A stretch of 64,000 nucleotides of DNA, from contig NZ_JAUOSF010000007.1 of the NCBI RefSeq assembly GCF_030548465.1, forward strand, positions 124,001 through 188,000, given 5' to 3'. Shown one piece after another: positions 55,308 through 62,547 of this stretch. Each line of letters starts with the position of its first letter. Position 1 is the first letter of the stretch. Below the pieces are notes generated by a model. It made no database searches, was not told the origin of the DNA, and saw nothing but the letters and a program-made list of their open reading frames with translations. Made by a program: the position numbers and the translations under genes. This DNA is from Tamlana sp. 2_MG-2023. GTDB taxonomy: Bacteria; Bacteroidota; Bacteroidia; Flavobacteriales; Flavobacteriaceae.

Positions 55308-55655
55308 ATGAGTTTAAACGACTCTTTAGCCGATACAAACAGAAAAGCAAAAGCAGTAAGTGAGAAGTTTTTTAATACCACTTACGATTATTATAAACTT
55401 AAAATATTCCAACAATTAACTGCCTCTTTTGGTATCGTTTTTAAAACTATATTCATTGGAAGCATGTTAATGATTGGTTTAACATTTATCGCTATAGCAG
55501 CGGCATTTCTTATTGGTAAAGCTTTAGGAAACTATACCCATGGTTTTTTAATTGTTGGAGGCGTTTTTATTCTACTTTCTTTAATTGCTTTTATGCTAAG
55601 AAAACATATGAGCAATTTTATAGTCAAAACACTCTCTGAAAAGTTTTTTAATTAA
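55308..55655 (+). CDS. holin-like (phage holin superfamily III) membrane protein
   Basis: A 115-aa protein with two adjacent transmembrane helices (FKTIFIGSMLMIGLTFIAIAAAFLIG and GFLIVGGVFILLSLIAFML) between basic ends. This is the 'phage_holin_3_6'-type family, which in Bacteroidota is a chromosomal envelope protein and not part of a prophage. No phage genes are near. It is expressed with YtxH and the 68-aa protein that follows, a set I associate with envelope stress. Confidence 0.8.
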   Translation: MSLNDSLADTNRKAKAVSEKFFNTTYDYYKLKIFQQLTASFGIVFKTIFIGSMLMIGLTFIAIAAAFLIGKALGNYTHGFLIVGGVFILLSLIAFMLRKHMSNFIVKTLSEKFFN

Positions 55656-55656
55656 T

Positions 55657-55863
55657 ATGAAATCATATAAAGATACAGAAAGCCTAGAGCGCGATTTAAA
55701 GATTTTAGATTTAGAACGTAAGATTGCCTTGGAAGAATTTAAAACCTTAAAACATGACTATACAGAAAGTTTAAATCCCGTAAATTGGATTCCTACGAGT
55801 TTGAGATGGTTGGTTACCAATTATTCTACAAAATATCTTGTTAAGAAAATTTTCAATAGGTAA
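55657..55863 (+). CDS. small uncharacterised protein of the YtxH operon
   Basis: A 68-aa basic protein. Helical N-terminus (SLERDLKILDLERKIALEEFKTLKHDYTESL), then NPVNWIPTSLRWLVTNYSTKYLVKKIFNR, an amphipathic tail that may bind the membrane. It starts one base after the holin-like gene. A hairpin terminator follows 35 nt after its stop codon. Confidence 0.75.
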   Translation: MKSYKDTESLERDLKILDLERKIALEEFKTLKHDYTESLNPVNWIPTSLRWLVTNYSTKYLVKKIFNR

Positions 55864-55897
55864 ATCATATCTAAAAACGAAGGCGTTTATAAAATAC

Positions 55898-55932
55898 AAA
55901 AGCTGTTGTGAGGAAACTTACAACAGCTTTTT
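55898..55932. terminator. terminator between the YtxH operon and the third T9SS gene
   Basis: AAAGCTGTTGT pairs with ACAACAGCTTT around GAGGAAACTT, followed by TTTT on the plus strand and AAA on the other side. It probably serves both convergent units. Confidence 0.8.
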
Positions 55933-55948
55933 TTCGTACTTAATATTG

Positions 55949-58387
55949 TTAATTTATAATCTTTGTTCTTAAACTTTCACCATTTGAAAACTGTACTTGA
56001 ACAACGTATATCGCATGGCTCAAATGACTTATATCTACCTGTGTTTCGGATGCGTTTATTTCCAAATCAGCTTGTAAACGCCCTAACATGTCATAGATTT
56101 GGATATTTTCTATTTCGATGTCTTTGTTATTTGTATCACACATTAACTGGTTTTTGGTTTGCCCCAGAAAAAAGTTAGGCACAGCTGTTTCAACTTTTTC
56201 AACTGACAAAGCATTTGCATTAAATACAATTTGGAATCTATCAGAGAAATCACCTGTAACATCACTAACAAAAGTATACCCCGAATCGACCAAATTATGC
56301 TTGACATTCAAAGCTTTATCTAGTAAATAAATAGGCGAAGCGCTTAAAAAGTGTCCTTGTAGACGATCTAGGCTAATGGTAAATTCTGTTTGCTCTATAA
56401 TATGATTATCAAAACCTAGAGCTATACTTTCATGAATATCAATACTCTGTTTTGCTTTTCCTTGAATTTTAAATTTAGAAGCATCGTTTGGTATCTGGGT
56501 ATAAAGCGTGGCAAACTTTTTATTGTTTAATAGTTTAGCATCGTAAACTTCGCCATCGAAACCATTTGTAGCTCCATCTACGTATGCAATTAACACCTGA
56601 CTGAACACGCCGCTATTAGAGGTTAGATTAATCCAAAGTTTATCGTTTACAACTCCTACCTGCTTACTGTTGGAAACTTTAAAAAATTGTGTATTATCAT
56701 ATGTATCACCGCGCATGCTGTTTTTAAAAACTACATCGCCTGAATTTATAGCTGCAACAAAAAAGCTTTGCCCAGAGGCTATATAGCCATTTGGATGAAC
56801 ACCAGAATTGCCGGCCCCTGCTGTTCCAGTACCTCCTGAGAGATTATAAAAAGCGTAATCGTCTTGAGAGAAATTTTGCTGCTCATTTCCTATAGTTCCA
56901 GCATCGGCAGCTGTAACCTGATCCCAGAAATATATAGTACCGTTTAACAGTGATGTATTTTCAGTTAAAAAATCATCGGCCGAAATAGCGCCAGGATATG
57001 GGTTTCCTATTAAATTCCAATTGGTATAACTTGGGCTGTTTGCCACAACGGGAACGGTTATTTCTGCCGTATTAAAAGTACCTACAAAATCATAATCGTT
57101 ACTTCCCGACTTTGGAAAAGAAGCATAACCCACACCAGGAATCATCGCACCACTAGCACGCTGCCAATCATCTCCATCATCATCAATATCATCTTGCCCA
57201 GCTACATAAACACCAGCATTACCAGATTGTTCTGCTAGTAGATCCTCAAAATTAGCAGCATTAAACCAATACCGTCTTCCGGATGGCGTACCTGCTAAAG
57301 CATTTTCAATAGTGGTATTTTCCACTGGTGAACTCCAATACGTATATTCCACATTACTGTTAGAAACTTTAGTTTTTGTAAGTTTCACTCCTCCAGAAGA
57401 ATTATCGGTAAAATTGCCTAAGTAATAGTTTTGCACAAAATTCGATTCGCTATCTACCTCTAAATTCCCGTCTACTGTTACATCATGATCAACTTCTACA
57501 TAGGCACCTTCACGAACTCTCAGCGTAGCTCCAGCATTAATAAATAAAGAACAGGTTTCTAAAGGTCCATTTACAAAAGTGTCATAATCTGCCGTTAAAA
57601 TAGCAGACTCGTTAATTGTAGGTACTACTCCGAGAGACCAATTGCTCCCATCCCATATATTACTAGGGCAGCATGAATAATTACAACCACCAAGAGGGAG
57701 GTAAACTGGAGGATCTGTTGAAACCGTTCTTCGAGGAAGTAAATTCCAGTTATTTTCAACAGCAATTTCGGTTTCAATATCTGAGATACCAATAACCGTA
57801 GAACAATCGTAAGCCCCTGAAGTATTATTTCCATAGTAAATAGCCGATGGACCATCGGTTAAACCTGGAGGAATATCAGAGAACTGAGCATCCGCAGCAG
57901 CTGTATCTCCCCACCCCCTTGCGCCATACATGATCGCATGAACCATAACTGGACTGCTAAAATTTCCATCAAAGGCAATAATCTGATCATTAACCCCTTG
58001 TAAACCGAATCCATTATCTGTTTCGGTTGCCGTACCAAAAGTGCAAGTCCAATCACTTTGATTCACTCCTGTTCCTGTAAACAAAAACACTTCCGTACCA
58101 CAATCAATACCAGTCGCAGGCGCTGTCCATTCTAAAACCCCTTCAGCATTACCGTTACCTCCCCCAGAAATGAACCTGTTTAACGAATTAGACCATCCTA
58201 TATCAGTAAATTTAATTATTCTACCAGGGTCAATATCGGTTAACACAACAAAAGTAAACTGGTCAGCACCTTTATCATCAGCATTATACCCTGTAATCAT
58301 GACTTCATTAACACCTAAAACCGTTTGGCCCTCAACCAAAGCAAGGCCACTTATAAACATAAAAGCTATTAAGAAATTCTTTATCAT
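55949..58387 (-). CDS. T9SS-sorted secreted protein with lamin-tail-like head
   Basis: An 812-aa protein. Signal peptide ends LVEGQ near residue 21. The N-terminal ~200 residues (VNEVMITGYNADDKGADQFTFVVLTDI, GCGTEVFLF-like strands) resemble a lamin-tail/LTD-type beta domain; tentative. Then comes an autotransporter-like repeat zone (NWSLGVVPTINESAILTADYD, LRVREGAYVEVDHDVTVDG). From about residue 345 it contains the module also seen in both giant proteins: YTYWSSPVE, NWNLIGNPYPGAISADDFL, GTIYFWDQV, SGQSFFVAA, VFKNSMR. It ends with a type A sorting domain (QIYDMLGRLQADLEI ... AIYVVQVQF ... RTKIIN). Exported by the type IX system; function unknown. Confidence 0.82.
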   Translation of the reverse strand: MIKNFLIAFMFISGLALVEGQTVLGVNEVMITGYNADDKGADQFTFVVLTDIDPGRIIKFTDIGWSNSLNRFISGGGNGNAEGVLEWTAPATGIDCGTEVFLFTGTGVNQSDWTCTFGTATETDNGFGLQGVNDQIIAFDGNFSSPVMVHAIMYGARGWGDTAAADAQFSDIPPGLTDGPSAIYYGNNTSGAYDCSTVIGISDIETEIAVENNWNLLPRRTVSTDPPVYLPLGGCNYSCCPSNIWDGSNWSLGVVPTINESAILTADYDTFVNGPLETCSLFINAGATLRVREGAYVEVDHDVTVDGNLEVDSESNFVQNYYLGNFTDNSSGGVKLTKTKVSNSNVEYTYWSSPVENTTIENALAGTPSGRRYWFNAANFEDLLAEQSGNAGVYVAGQDDIDDDGDDWQRASGAMIPGVGYASFPKSGSNDYDFVGTFNTAEITVPVVANSPSYTNWNLIGNPYPGAISADDFLTENTSLLNGTIYFWDQVTAADAGTIGNEQQNFSQDDYAFYNLSGGTGTAGAGNSGVHPNGYIASGQSFFVAAINSGDVVFKNSMRGDTYDNTQFFKVSNSKQVGVVNDKLWINLTSNSGVFSQVLIAYVDGATNGFDGEVYDAKLLNNKKFATLYTQIPNDASKFKIQGKAKQSIDIHESIALGFDNHIIEQTEFTISLDRLQGHFLSASPIYLLDKALNVKHNLVDSGYTFVSDVTGDFSDRFQIVFNANALSVEKVETAVPNFFLGQTKNQLMCDTNNKDIEIENIQIYDMLGRLQADLEINASETQVDISHLSHAIYVVQVQFSNGESLRTKIIN

Positions 58388-58539
58388 AAAAAAGCAATTT
58401 TTATTATTCTAAGCGAAATACCAAAATTAGCGCAGCATGACCTTGCCGAACAGATACATATTAACCAATTTGCAGTCTCAATTATCCAATCACCAAAATC
58501 AACATTATAAAAAAAAATTCAAGAAATTAGCACATCAAA

Positions 58540-58570
58540 TTTGTTTATCGTAATATTGCAATATACAAAT
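58540..58570 (+). promoter_or_regulatory. ArsR operator 1 (arsR promoter)
   Basis: Centred on the perfect 12-bp palindrome ATATTGCAATAT (58553-58564), within TTGTTTATCG...ACAAAT. It overlaps TAATATTG (58551-58558), a near -7 box, so a bound ArsR would block transcription of its own gene. Confidence 0.6.
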
Positions 58571-58580
58571 ACAAAGTACT

Positions 58581-58913
58581 ATGGGCGTATCAAAAACAGA
58601 AATGTTTACCGACTTACAAAACGAAATTTCTATAATTTCAAAAGCATTTAGTCATCCTGCTCGGGTTACTATTTTACAATATTTATTTAAAATCGACTCT
58701 TGTGTTTGTGGAGATTTAGTCAACGAAATTGGTTTAGCTCAGCCAACCATTTCACAGCATTTAAAAGAACTCAAGCATTTAGGTTTAATTAAAGGGAATG
58801 TTGAAGGCACCAGCGTTTGTTACTGTATTAACCATGAAAAGTGGGCTACAATGAAAACAGTCATGTCTGAGTTTTTAGACCAAGACATCCCTAAGAAAAA
58901 CGACTGTTGTTAA
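58581..58913 (+). CDS. arsR: ArsR-family arsenic-responsive repressor
   Basis: A 110-aa winged-helix repressor that leaves DNA when it binds As(III) or a similar thiophilic ion. SHPARVTILQYLFKIDSCVCGDLV carries Cys41 and Cys43 in the family's metal-sensing helix; LAQPTISQHLKELKHLGLIKG is the recognition helix. The C-terminus ends NDCC, giving two more thiols. It leads the arsenic operon. The same operator type occurs before its own gene and before the second gene of the cluster. Confidence 0.9.
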   Translation: MGVSKTEMFTDLQNEISIISKAFSHPARVTILQYLFKIDSCVCGDLVNEIGLAQPTISQHLKELKHLGLIKGNVEGTSVCYCINHEKWATMKTVMSEFLDQDIPKKNDCC

Positions 58914-58925
58914 AAAAAAATTTAC

Positions 58926-58957
58926 ATTTATTAATCGCGATATCGCAATAAACAAAT
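58926..58957 (-). promoter_or_regulatory. ArsR operator 2
   Basis: On the minus strand TTGTTTATTGCGATATCGC... aligns with operator 1 (TTGTTTATCGTAATATTGC...), so it is the same site in reverse orientation. It lies between arsR and the DUF6428-like gene and suggests an internal, also ArsR-controlled promoter. Confidence 0.5.
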
Positions 58958-58963
58958 ATAGTT

Positions 58964-59431
58964 ATGAAACTTTCAGAAGTAAAAAACAAGTTAAGTACTT
59001 TAAACAAAATTGCATTTCAATTGCCTAACGGCACTCTAGTTCCAAGTCATTTTCACGTGACCGAAGTTGGAAAAATCACAAAACACTTTATAGATTGTGG
59101 TGGCACAGTAAGACATGAAGAAGTGGCTAATTTTCAACTATGGAATGCCAATGATTATGATCACAGATTACATCCCGAAAAGCTATTAAACATTATTGAA
59201 CTTTCTGAAAAAGCTTTAGAAATAGGTGATTTAGAAATTGAAGTGGAGTATCAAGATTCCACTATTGGCAAATACGGATTGGATTTTGACGGTACCAATT
59301 TTCTGTTGACCACCAAGCAAACCGATTGCTTAGCAAAAGACAACTGTGGTATTCCTGAAGAAAAACCAAAAATAAAATTATCGGAAGTTGAAGCTTCATC
59401 ATGTTGCTCACCAAGTAGCGGTTGTTGTTAA
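58964..59431 (+). CDS. DUF6428-like protein of the arsenic operon
   Basis: A 155-aa protein. FQLPNGTLVPSHFHVTEVGKITKHFIDCGGTVR near the start (HFH with a downstream Cys) and LQLWNANDYDHRL-type motifs are the conserved core; the C-terminal tail ends CCSPSSGCC, five cysteines in nine residues, likely arsenite binding. I associate this family with arsenic and heavy-metal loci in Bacteroidota. The precise role is unknown; a metallochaperone for arsenite is a reasonable guess. Confidence 0.75.
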   Translation: MKLSEVKNKLSTLNKIAFQLPNGTLVPSHFHVTEVGKITKHFIDCGGTVRHEEVANFQLWNANDYDHRLHPEKLLNIIELSEKALEIGDLEIEVEYQDSTIGKYGLDFDGTNFLLTTKQTDCLAKDNCGIPEEKPKIKLSEVEASSCCSPSSGCC

Positions 59432-59511
59432 TCAACACAAGATATTTTAAACAACCATGTGCTAAATAAGCATCAGCATCACATCATTCATAACATACAA
59501 TCAAACAAAAA

Positions 59512-60129
59512 ATGAGCCTTTTTAAGAATATTGAAACCACGATTTCAACACTAAACGTTGAAACCATTTCGAAGGAACGTAAAGAAACTTTACAGCCTTT
59601 AGTTGATTTTATACAAACTAAAGTTGATGCGAATCAAGACATTCGTATCAACTTTATCTGTACACATAACTCACGTCGCAGTCATTTATCACAAGTTTGG
59701 GCACAAACATTAGCCTATCATTTTAACATTAAAAATGTGTTTTGTTATTCTGGAGGCACCGAAGCTACAGCCCTTTTCCCTATGGCTGCCGAAACTTTAG
59801 CAAACACAGGATTTGAAATAGAAACTCTTTCCGAAGAAAAAAACCCAGTGTACAGCATTAAATACACAGCTAATGCACATCCTATTATTGGATTTTCTAA
59901 AAAACTAGATGCAAACTTCAACCCATCATCTGAATTTGCTGCAATAATGACCTGCTCACAAGCTGATGGCGGTTGTCCATTTATCGCTGGTGCGGAAAAA
60001 CGTATCCCAATTACTTTTGAAGATCCAAAAGCTTTTGACAATACGCCGCAACAGGCTGAAAAATACAACGAACGAAGCTTGCAAATAGCAACTGAATTAT
60101 TTTATGTATTCAATCAAATAAACGCTTAA
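59512..60129 (+). CDS. arsC: arsenate reductase of the low-molecular-weight phosphatase family
   Basis: A 205-aa enzyme. Phosphatase P-loop CTHNSRRS begins at Cys50 (CX5R), the catalytic nucleophile. It is longer than typical ArsC (~135 residues) because of an N-terminal helical extension and an insertion ([19 protein letters not shown]) before [10 protein letters not shown], which has two further cysteines suited to disulfide relay. It should reduce As(V) to As(III) for the pump encoded one base downstream. The name arsC follows context; by family it is a protein-tyrosine-phosphatase-like reductase. Confidence 0.83.
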   Translation: MSLFKNIETTISTLNVETISKERKETLQPLVDFIQTKVDANQDIRINFICTHNSRRSHLSQVWAQTLAYHFNIKNVFCYSGGTEATALFPMAAETLANTGFEIETLSEEKNPVYSIKYTANAHPIIGFSKKLDANFNPSSEFAAIMTCSQADGGCPFIAGAEKRIPITFEDPKAFDNTPQQAEKYNERSLQIATELFYVFNQINA

Positions 60130-60130
60130 A

Positions 60131-61186
60131 ATGGCTTCAAATAAAAAACTGAGTTTTCTAGACAGTTACCTGACCCTTTGGATTTTTATCGCCATGGCTA
60201 TAGGTGTTGGTATTGGCTATTTCGTACCATCATTTCCAGATGTAATCGATTCGTTTAGCGTGGGCACCACAAATATTCCTATTGCCATCGGACTTATTTT
60301 AATGATGTATCCGCCACTAGCAAAAGTGAATTATGCCTTACTACCGAAGGTCTTTAAAAACACAAAGATCTTATCCATTTCCCTTATTTTGAACTGGATT
60401 GTTGGTCCTGTTTTAATGTTCTTTTTAGCCATTACGTTTTTACGTGATTACCCTGAATATATGGTAGGACTTATTCTTATTGGATTAGCCCGGTGTATTG
60501 CCATGGTTTTAGTATGGAATGACCTTGCCGAAGGCAATGCCGAATACGGCGCTGGATTAGTAGCCTTGAACAGTATTTTCCAAGTATTTGCGTATAGCTT
60601 CTATACTTGGATTTTCATCACAGTTTTACCGCCTTACTTTGGGTTTGAAGGTGCCATTGTAGATATCTCCATTGCAACTATTGCTGAAAGTGTTGCCATT
60701 TACTTAGGTATTCCTTTCTTACTAGGAATTTTAAGTCGTGTGGTTTTAGTGAAATTAAAAGGTGAAGATTGGTACAACAACAAATTTATTCCAGCCATTT
60801 CACCCTTAACCCTAATCGCGCTTTTATTTACTATCGTCGTGATGTTTTCACTAAAGGGAGAATTGATTGTTGAAATTCCAATGGATGTGTTAATCATTGC
60901 CGTGCCTTTACTCATCTACTTTGCCCTTATGTTTATCATTGGTTTCTTTTTCACAAGAGCCATGGGTGCAGAGTACGATAAAACAGCCGCAGTAGCTTTT
61001 ACAGCTGCTGGCAACAACTTCGAATTGGCCATTGCAGTTGCCATAGCCGTTTTCGGATTAAATTCCGGACAAGCATTTACGGGAGTTATAGGACCTTTAG
61101 TTGAAGTTCCCGCCTTAATACTCTTAGTGCGTGTATCGTTTTGGTTACGTAAAAAGTATTATGGAAATACACTTAAAAAAGCATAA
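60131..61186 (+). CDS. arsenite efflux transporter, ACR3 family
   Basis: A 351-aa inner membrane carrier with about ten transmembrane helices. The essential Cys of ACR3 pumps is in [63 protein letters not shown] is the second conserved half-site. It exports As(OH)3/arsenite by ion exchange. Starts one base after the arsenate reductase gene, so expression is coupled. Also called arsB in many annotations, but it is not the ArsB fold. Confidence 0.92.
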   Translation: MASNKKLSFLDSYLTLWIFIAMAIGVGIGYFVPSFPDVIDSFSVGTTNIPIAIGLILMMYPPLAKVNYALLPKVFKNTKILSISLILNWIVGPVLMFFLAITFLRDYPEYMVGLILIGLARCIAMVLVWNDLAEGNAEYGAGLVALNSIFQVFAYSFYTWIFITVLPPYFGFEGAIVDISIATIAESVAIYLGIPFLLGILSRVVLVKLKGEDWYNNKFIPAISPLTLIALLFTIVVMFSLKGELIVEIPMDVLIIAVPLLIYFALMFIIGFFFTRAMGAEYDKTAAVAFTAAGNNFELAIAVAIAVFGLNSGQAFTGVIGPLVEVPALILLVRVSFWLRKKYYGNTLKKA

Positions 61187-61234
61187 AAATTAATTTCACG
61201 CTCTCGATTAGAAATAATATATTTCTATGATGTT

Positions 61235-61275
61235 AAAAAGCTCCTAAAAGTTAAACTTTATAGGAGCTTTTTTTA
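61235..61275 (+). terminator. terminator of the arsenic operon
   Basis: AAAAAGCTCCTA (61235-61246) and TAGGAGCTTTTT (61261-61272) with inner AAAGTT/AACTTT pairing, followed by more T. It may also serve the convergent small gene at 61304. Confidence 0.85.
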
Positions 61276-61303
61276 ATTACTAACTAATCTTCCTTCTTCT
61301 TAT

Positions 61304-61444
61304 TTAAAACCCATAAAGTAATAAATGTGTTACAAGCGATCCTAAACTCACTATAAATAAGGTTAGGTAAACGAACTTAAACAAATTGTATCCTAAAATT
61401 TCAGTTTCATTATCTAATTGTAAATTATTGTGTAAAGTATTCAT
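61304..61444 (-). CDS. small 46-aa membrane protein under site 4
   Basis: The frame starting at ATG 61444 encodes MNTLHNNLQLDNETEILGYN and a single hydrophobic helix (FVYLTLFIVSLGSLVTHLLLYGF). A longer frame begins at 61498, but its extra residues lie nearer the promoter and look random. The -7 box TAAATTTA (61544 to 61537) and operator site 4 lie upstream, giving an ~88-nt leader. Not recognised; possibly a stress-induced membrane peptide. Confidence 0.6.
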   Translation of the reverse strand: MNTLHNNLQLDNETEILGYNLFKFVYLTLFIVSLGSLVTHLLLYGF

Positions 61445-61567
61445 GATTTTGAGGTTTTTTATTAAGTACAAGTCTATCCGAAACATCTTGATAAACAATC
61501 GGGTAAGTTGTATTAATCTATGTTATTGCTATACCCTAAATTTACACTTGATAAAGGTTTATTTATA

Positions 61568-61582
61568 CGACATACCATGTCA
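61568..61582 (-). promoter_or_regulatory. CGACAT-N3-RTGTCR operator, site 4
   Basis: CGACATACCATGTCA with a perfect core GACAT-ACC-ATGTC. Exactly 23 nt separate it from TAAATTTA on the minus strand, one base off TAnnTTTG. The divergent gene at 61668 is 86 nt away on the other side. Confidence 0.65.
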
Positions 61583-61667
61583 TGTATTTAAAACACATTA
61601 TTTAAGAGAGTTCGTACGCTTATTTCTATATATTAGCCCCACTAACCATTTAAACCAAAACAAAGTC

Positions 61668-62267
61668 ATGAGAAAAAATGTAACCATTATTGTAATCTGT
61701 TTATTTGCATCCTTTGCCTATTCCCAAAAAATAAAAGTGGAAACAGGAAGTTTTAAAGATTTAAAAGATATAAAAGCTTACGCACTAACTTTCGATTACA
61801 GCAACCTAGAAATTCCGAAATACGACTCTGAAGAAGCTTTTCTAGAAGATAAAATGGCTAAAAGAGAAGAAAAAGAAGCTGGAGCTGGAGAAGTATTTAA
61901 AAAATCTTGGTTTGCAGATAGACCAGACAGATACGAACCAAAATTTATTGAATCTTTCAATAAGAGATTTGATGATGGCGAAGTAAAGGTAGCTAAAGAC
62001 ACCGAAGCCCAGTATACCATGCTTGTAAAAACAACCATGATGTATGCAGGATATAACGTAGGGGTTATGCGCCAAAATGCAAAAATTGAAGCCACTATTT
62101 CAGTTTATGAAACTAACAACCCTAGTGACGTGTTATTCTCGGCAGACATCACTAAAGTTGAAGGAAACGGTGCTGGTGGTTACGATTTCAACTCTGGATA
62201 CCGTATTTCTGAAGCTTATGCCAAGCTTGCAAAAGAATTTGCTAAAAAAATAAATAAAGTCATCTAA
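61668..62267 (+). CDS. secreted hypothetical protein
   Basis: A ~199-aa protein starting at ATG 61668 (MRKNVTIIVICLFASFAYSQ is a clean signal peptide). A longer open frame from 61386 is not credible because it would bury the signal peptide. The mature part has a charged helix (EEAFLEDKMAKREEKEAG) and a strand-rich C-terminus (KDTEAQYTMLVKTTMMYAGYNVGVM, KIEATISVYETNNPSDVLFSADITKVEGNG) that resembles lipocalin/DUF4136-type folds; tentative. Function unknown. It has no clear -7 box. Confidence 0.75.
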   Translation: MRKNVTIIVICLFASFAYSQKIKVETGSFKDLKDIKAYALTFDYSNLEIPKYDSEEAFLEDKMAKREEKEAGAGEVFKKSWFADRPDRYEPKFIESFNKRFDDGEVKVAKDTEAQYTMLVKTTMMYAGYNVGVMRQNAKIEATISVYETNNPSDVLFSADITKVEGNGAGGYDFNSGYRISEAYAKLAKEFAKKINKVI

Positions 62268-62473
62268 TTCACTTTAGAATTACAAAACATACAAATATAG
62301 CATTGGTTAAACCGTTTTAGGGTATTTAATCAATGCTTTTTAATTAGAAAACTATTCAAATAATAAATAGTTTTTCACATACAGCCCCTATGTTTTTCTT
62401 ACGAAAAAAGGTGTCGCAATCGCTTACTTTTTAGACTCTATAAATCTTCCTAGTATAAAATCATTTATTATTC

Positions 62474-62481
62474 TAAATTTG
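62474..62481 (+). promoter_or_regulatory. -7 box of the ammonia-lyase gene
   Basis: TAAATTTG, exact match, about 66 nt before the ATG at 62548. Confidence 0.6.
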
Positions 62482-62547
62482 CACACCAAAATAACTACTT
62501 TACAGGCCGTTATTAAAAGATTATTTTACGCACAAAAACAAGATAGA

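Noticed and set aside
55308-55655. Holin-like gene as a sign of a prophage
   Set aside because: No lysin, capsid, tail or integrase genes are nearby; this family is chromosomal in Bacteroidota.
61386-61667. 94-residue extension before the secreted protein at 61668
   Set aside because: It would place a clean signal peptide in the middle of the protein; it also covers operator site 4.
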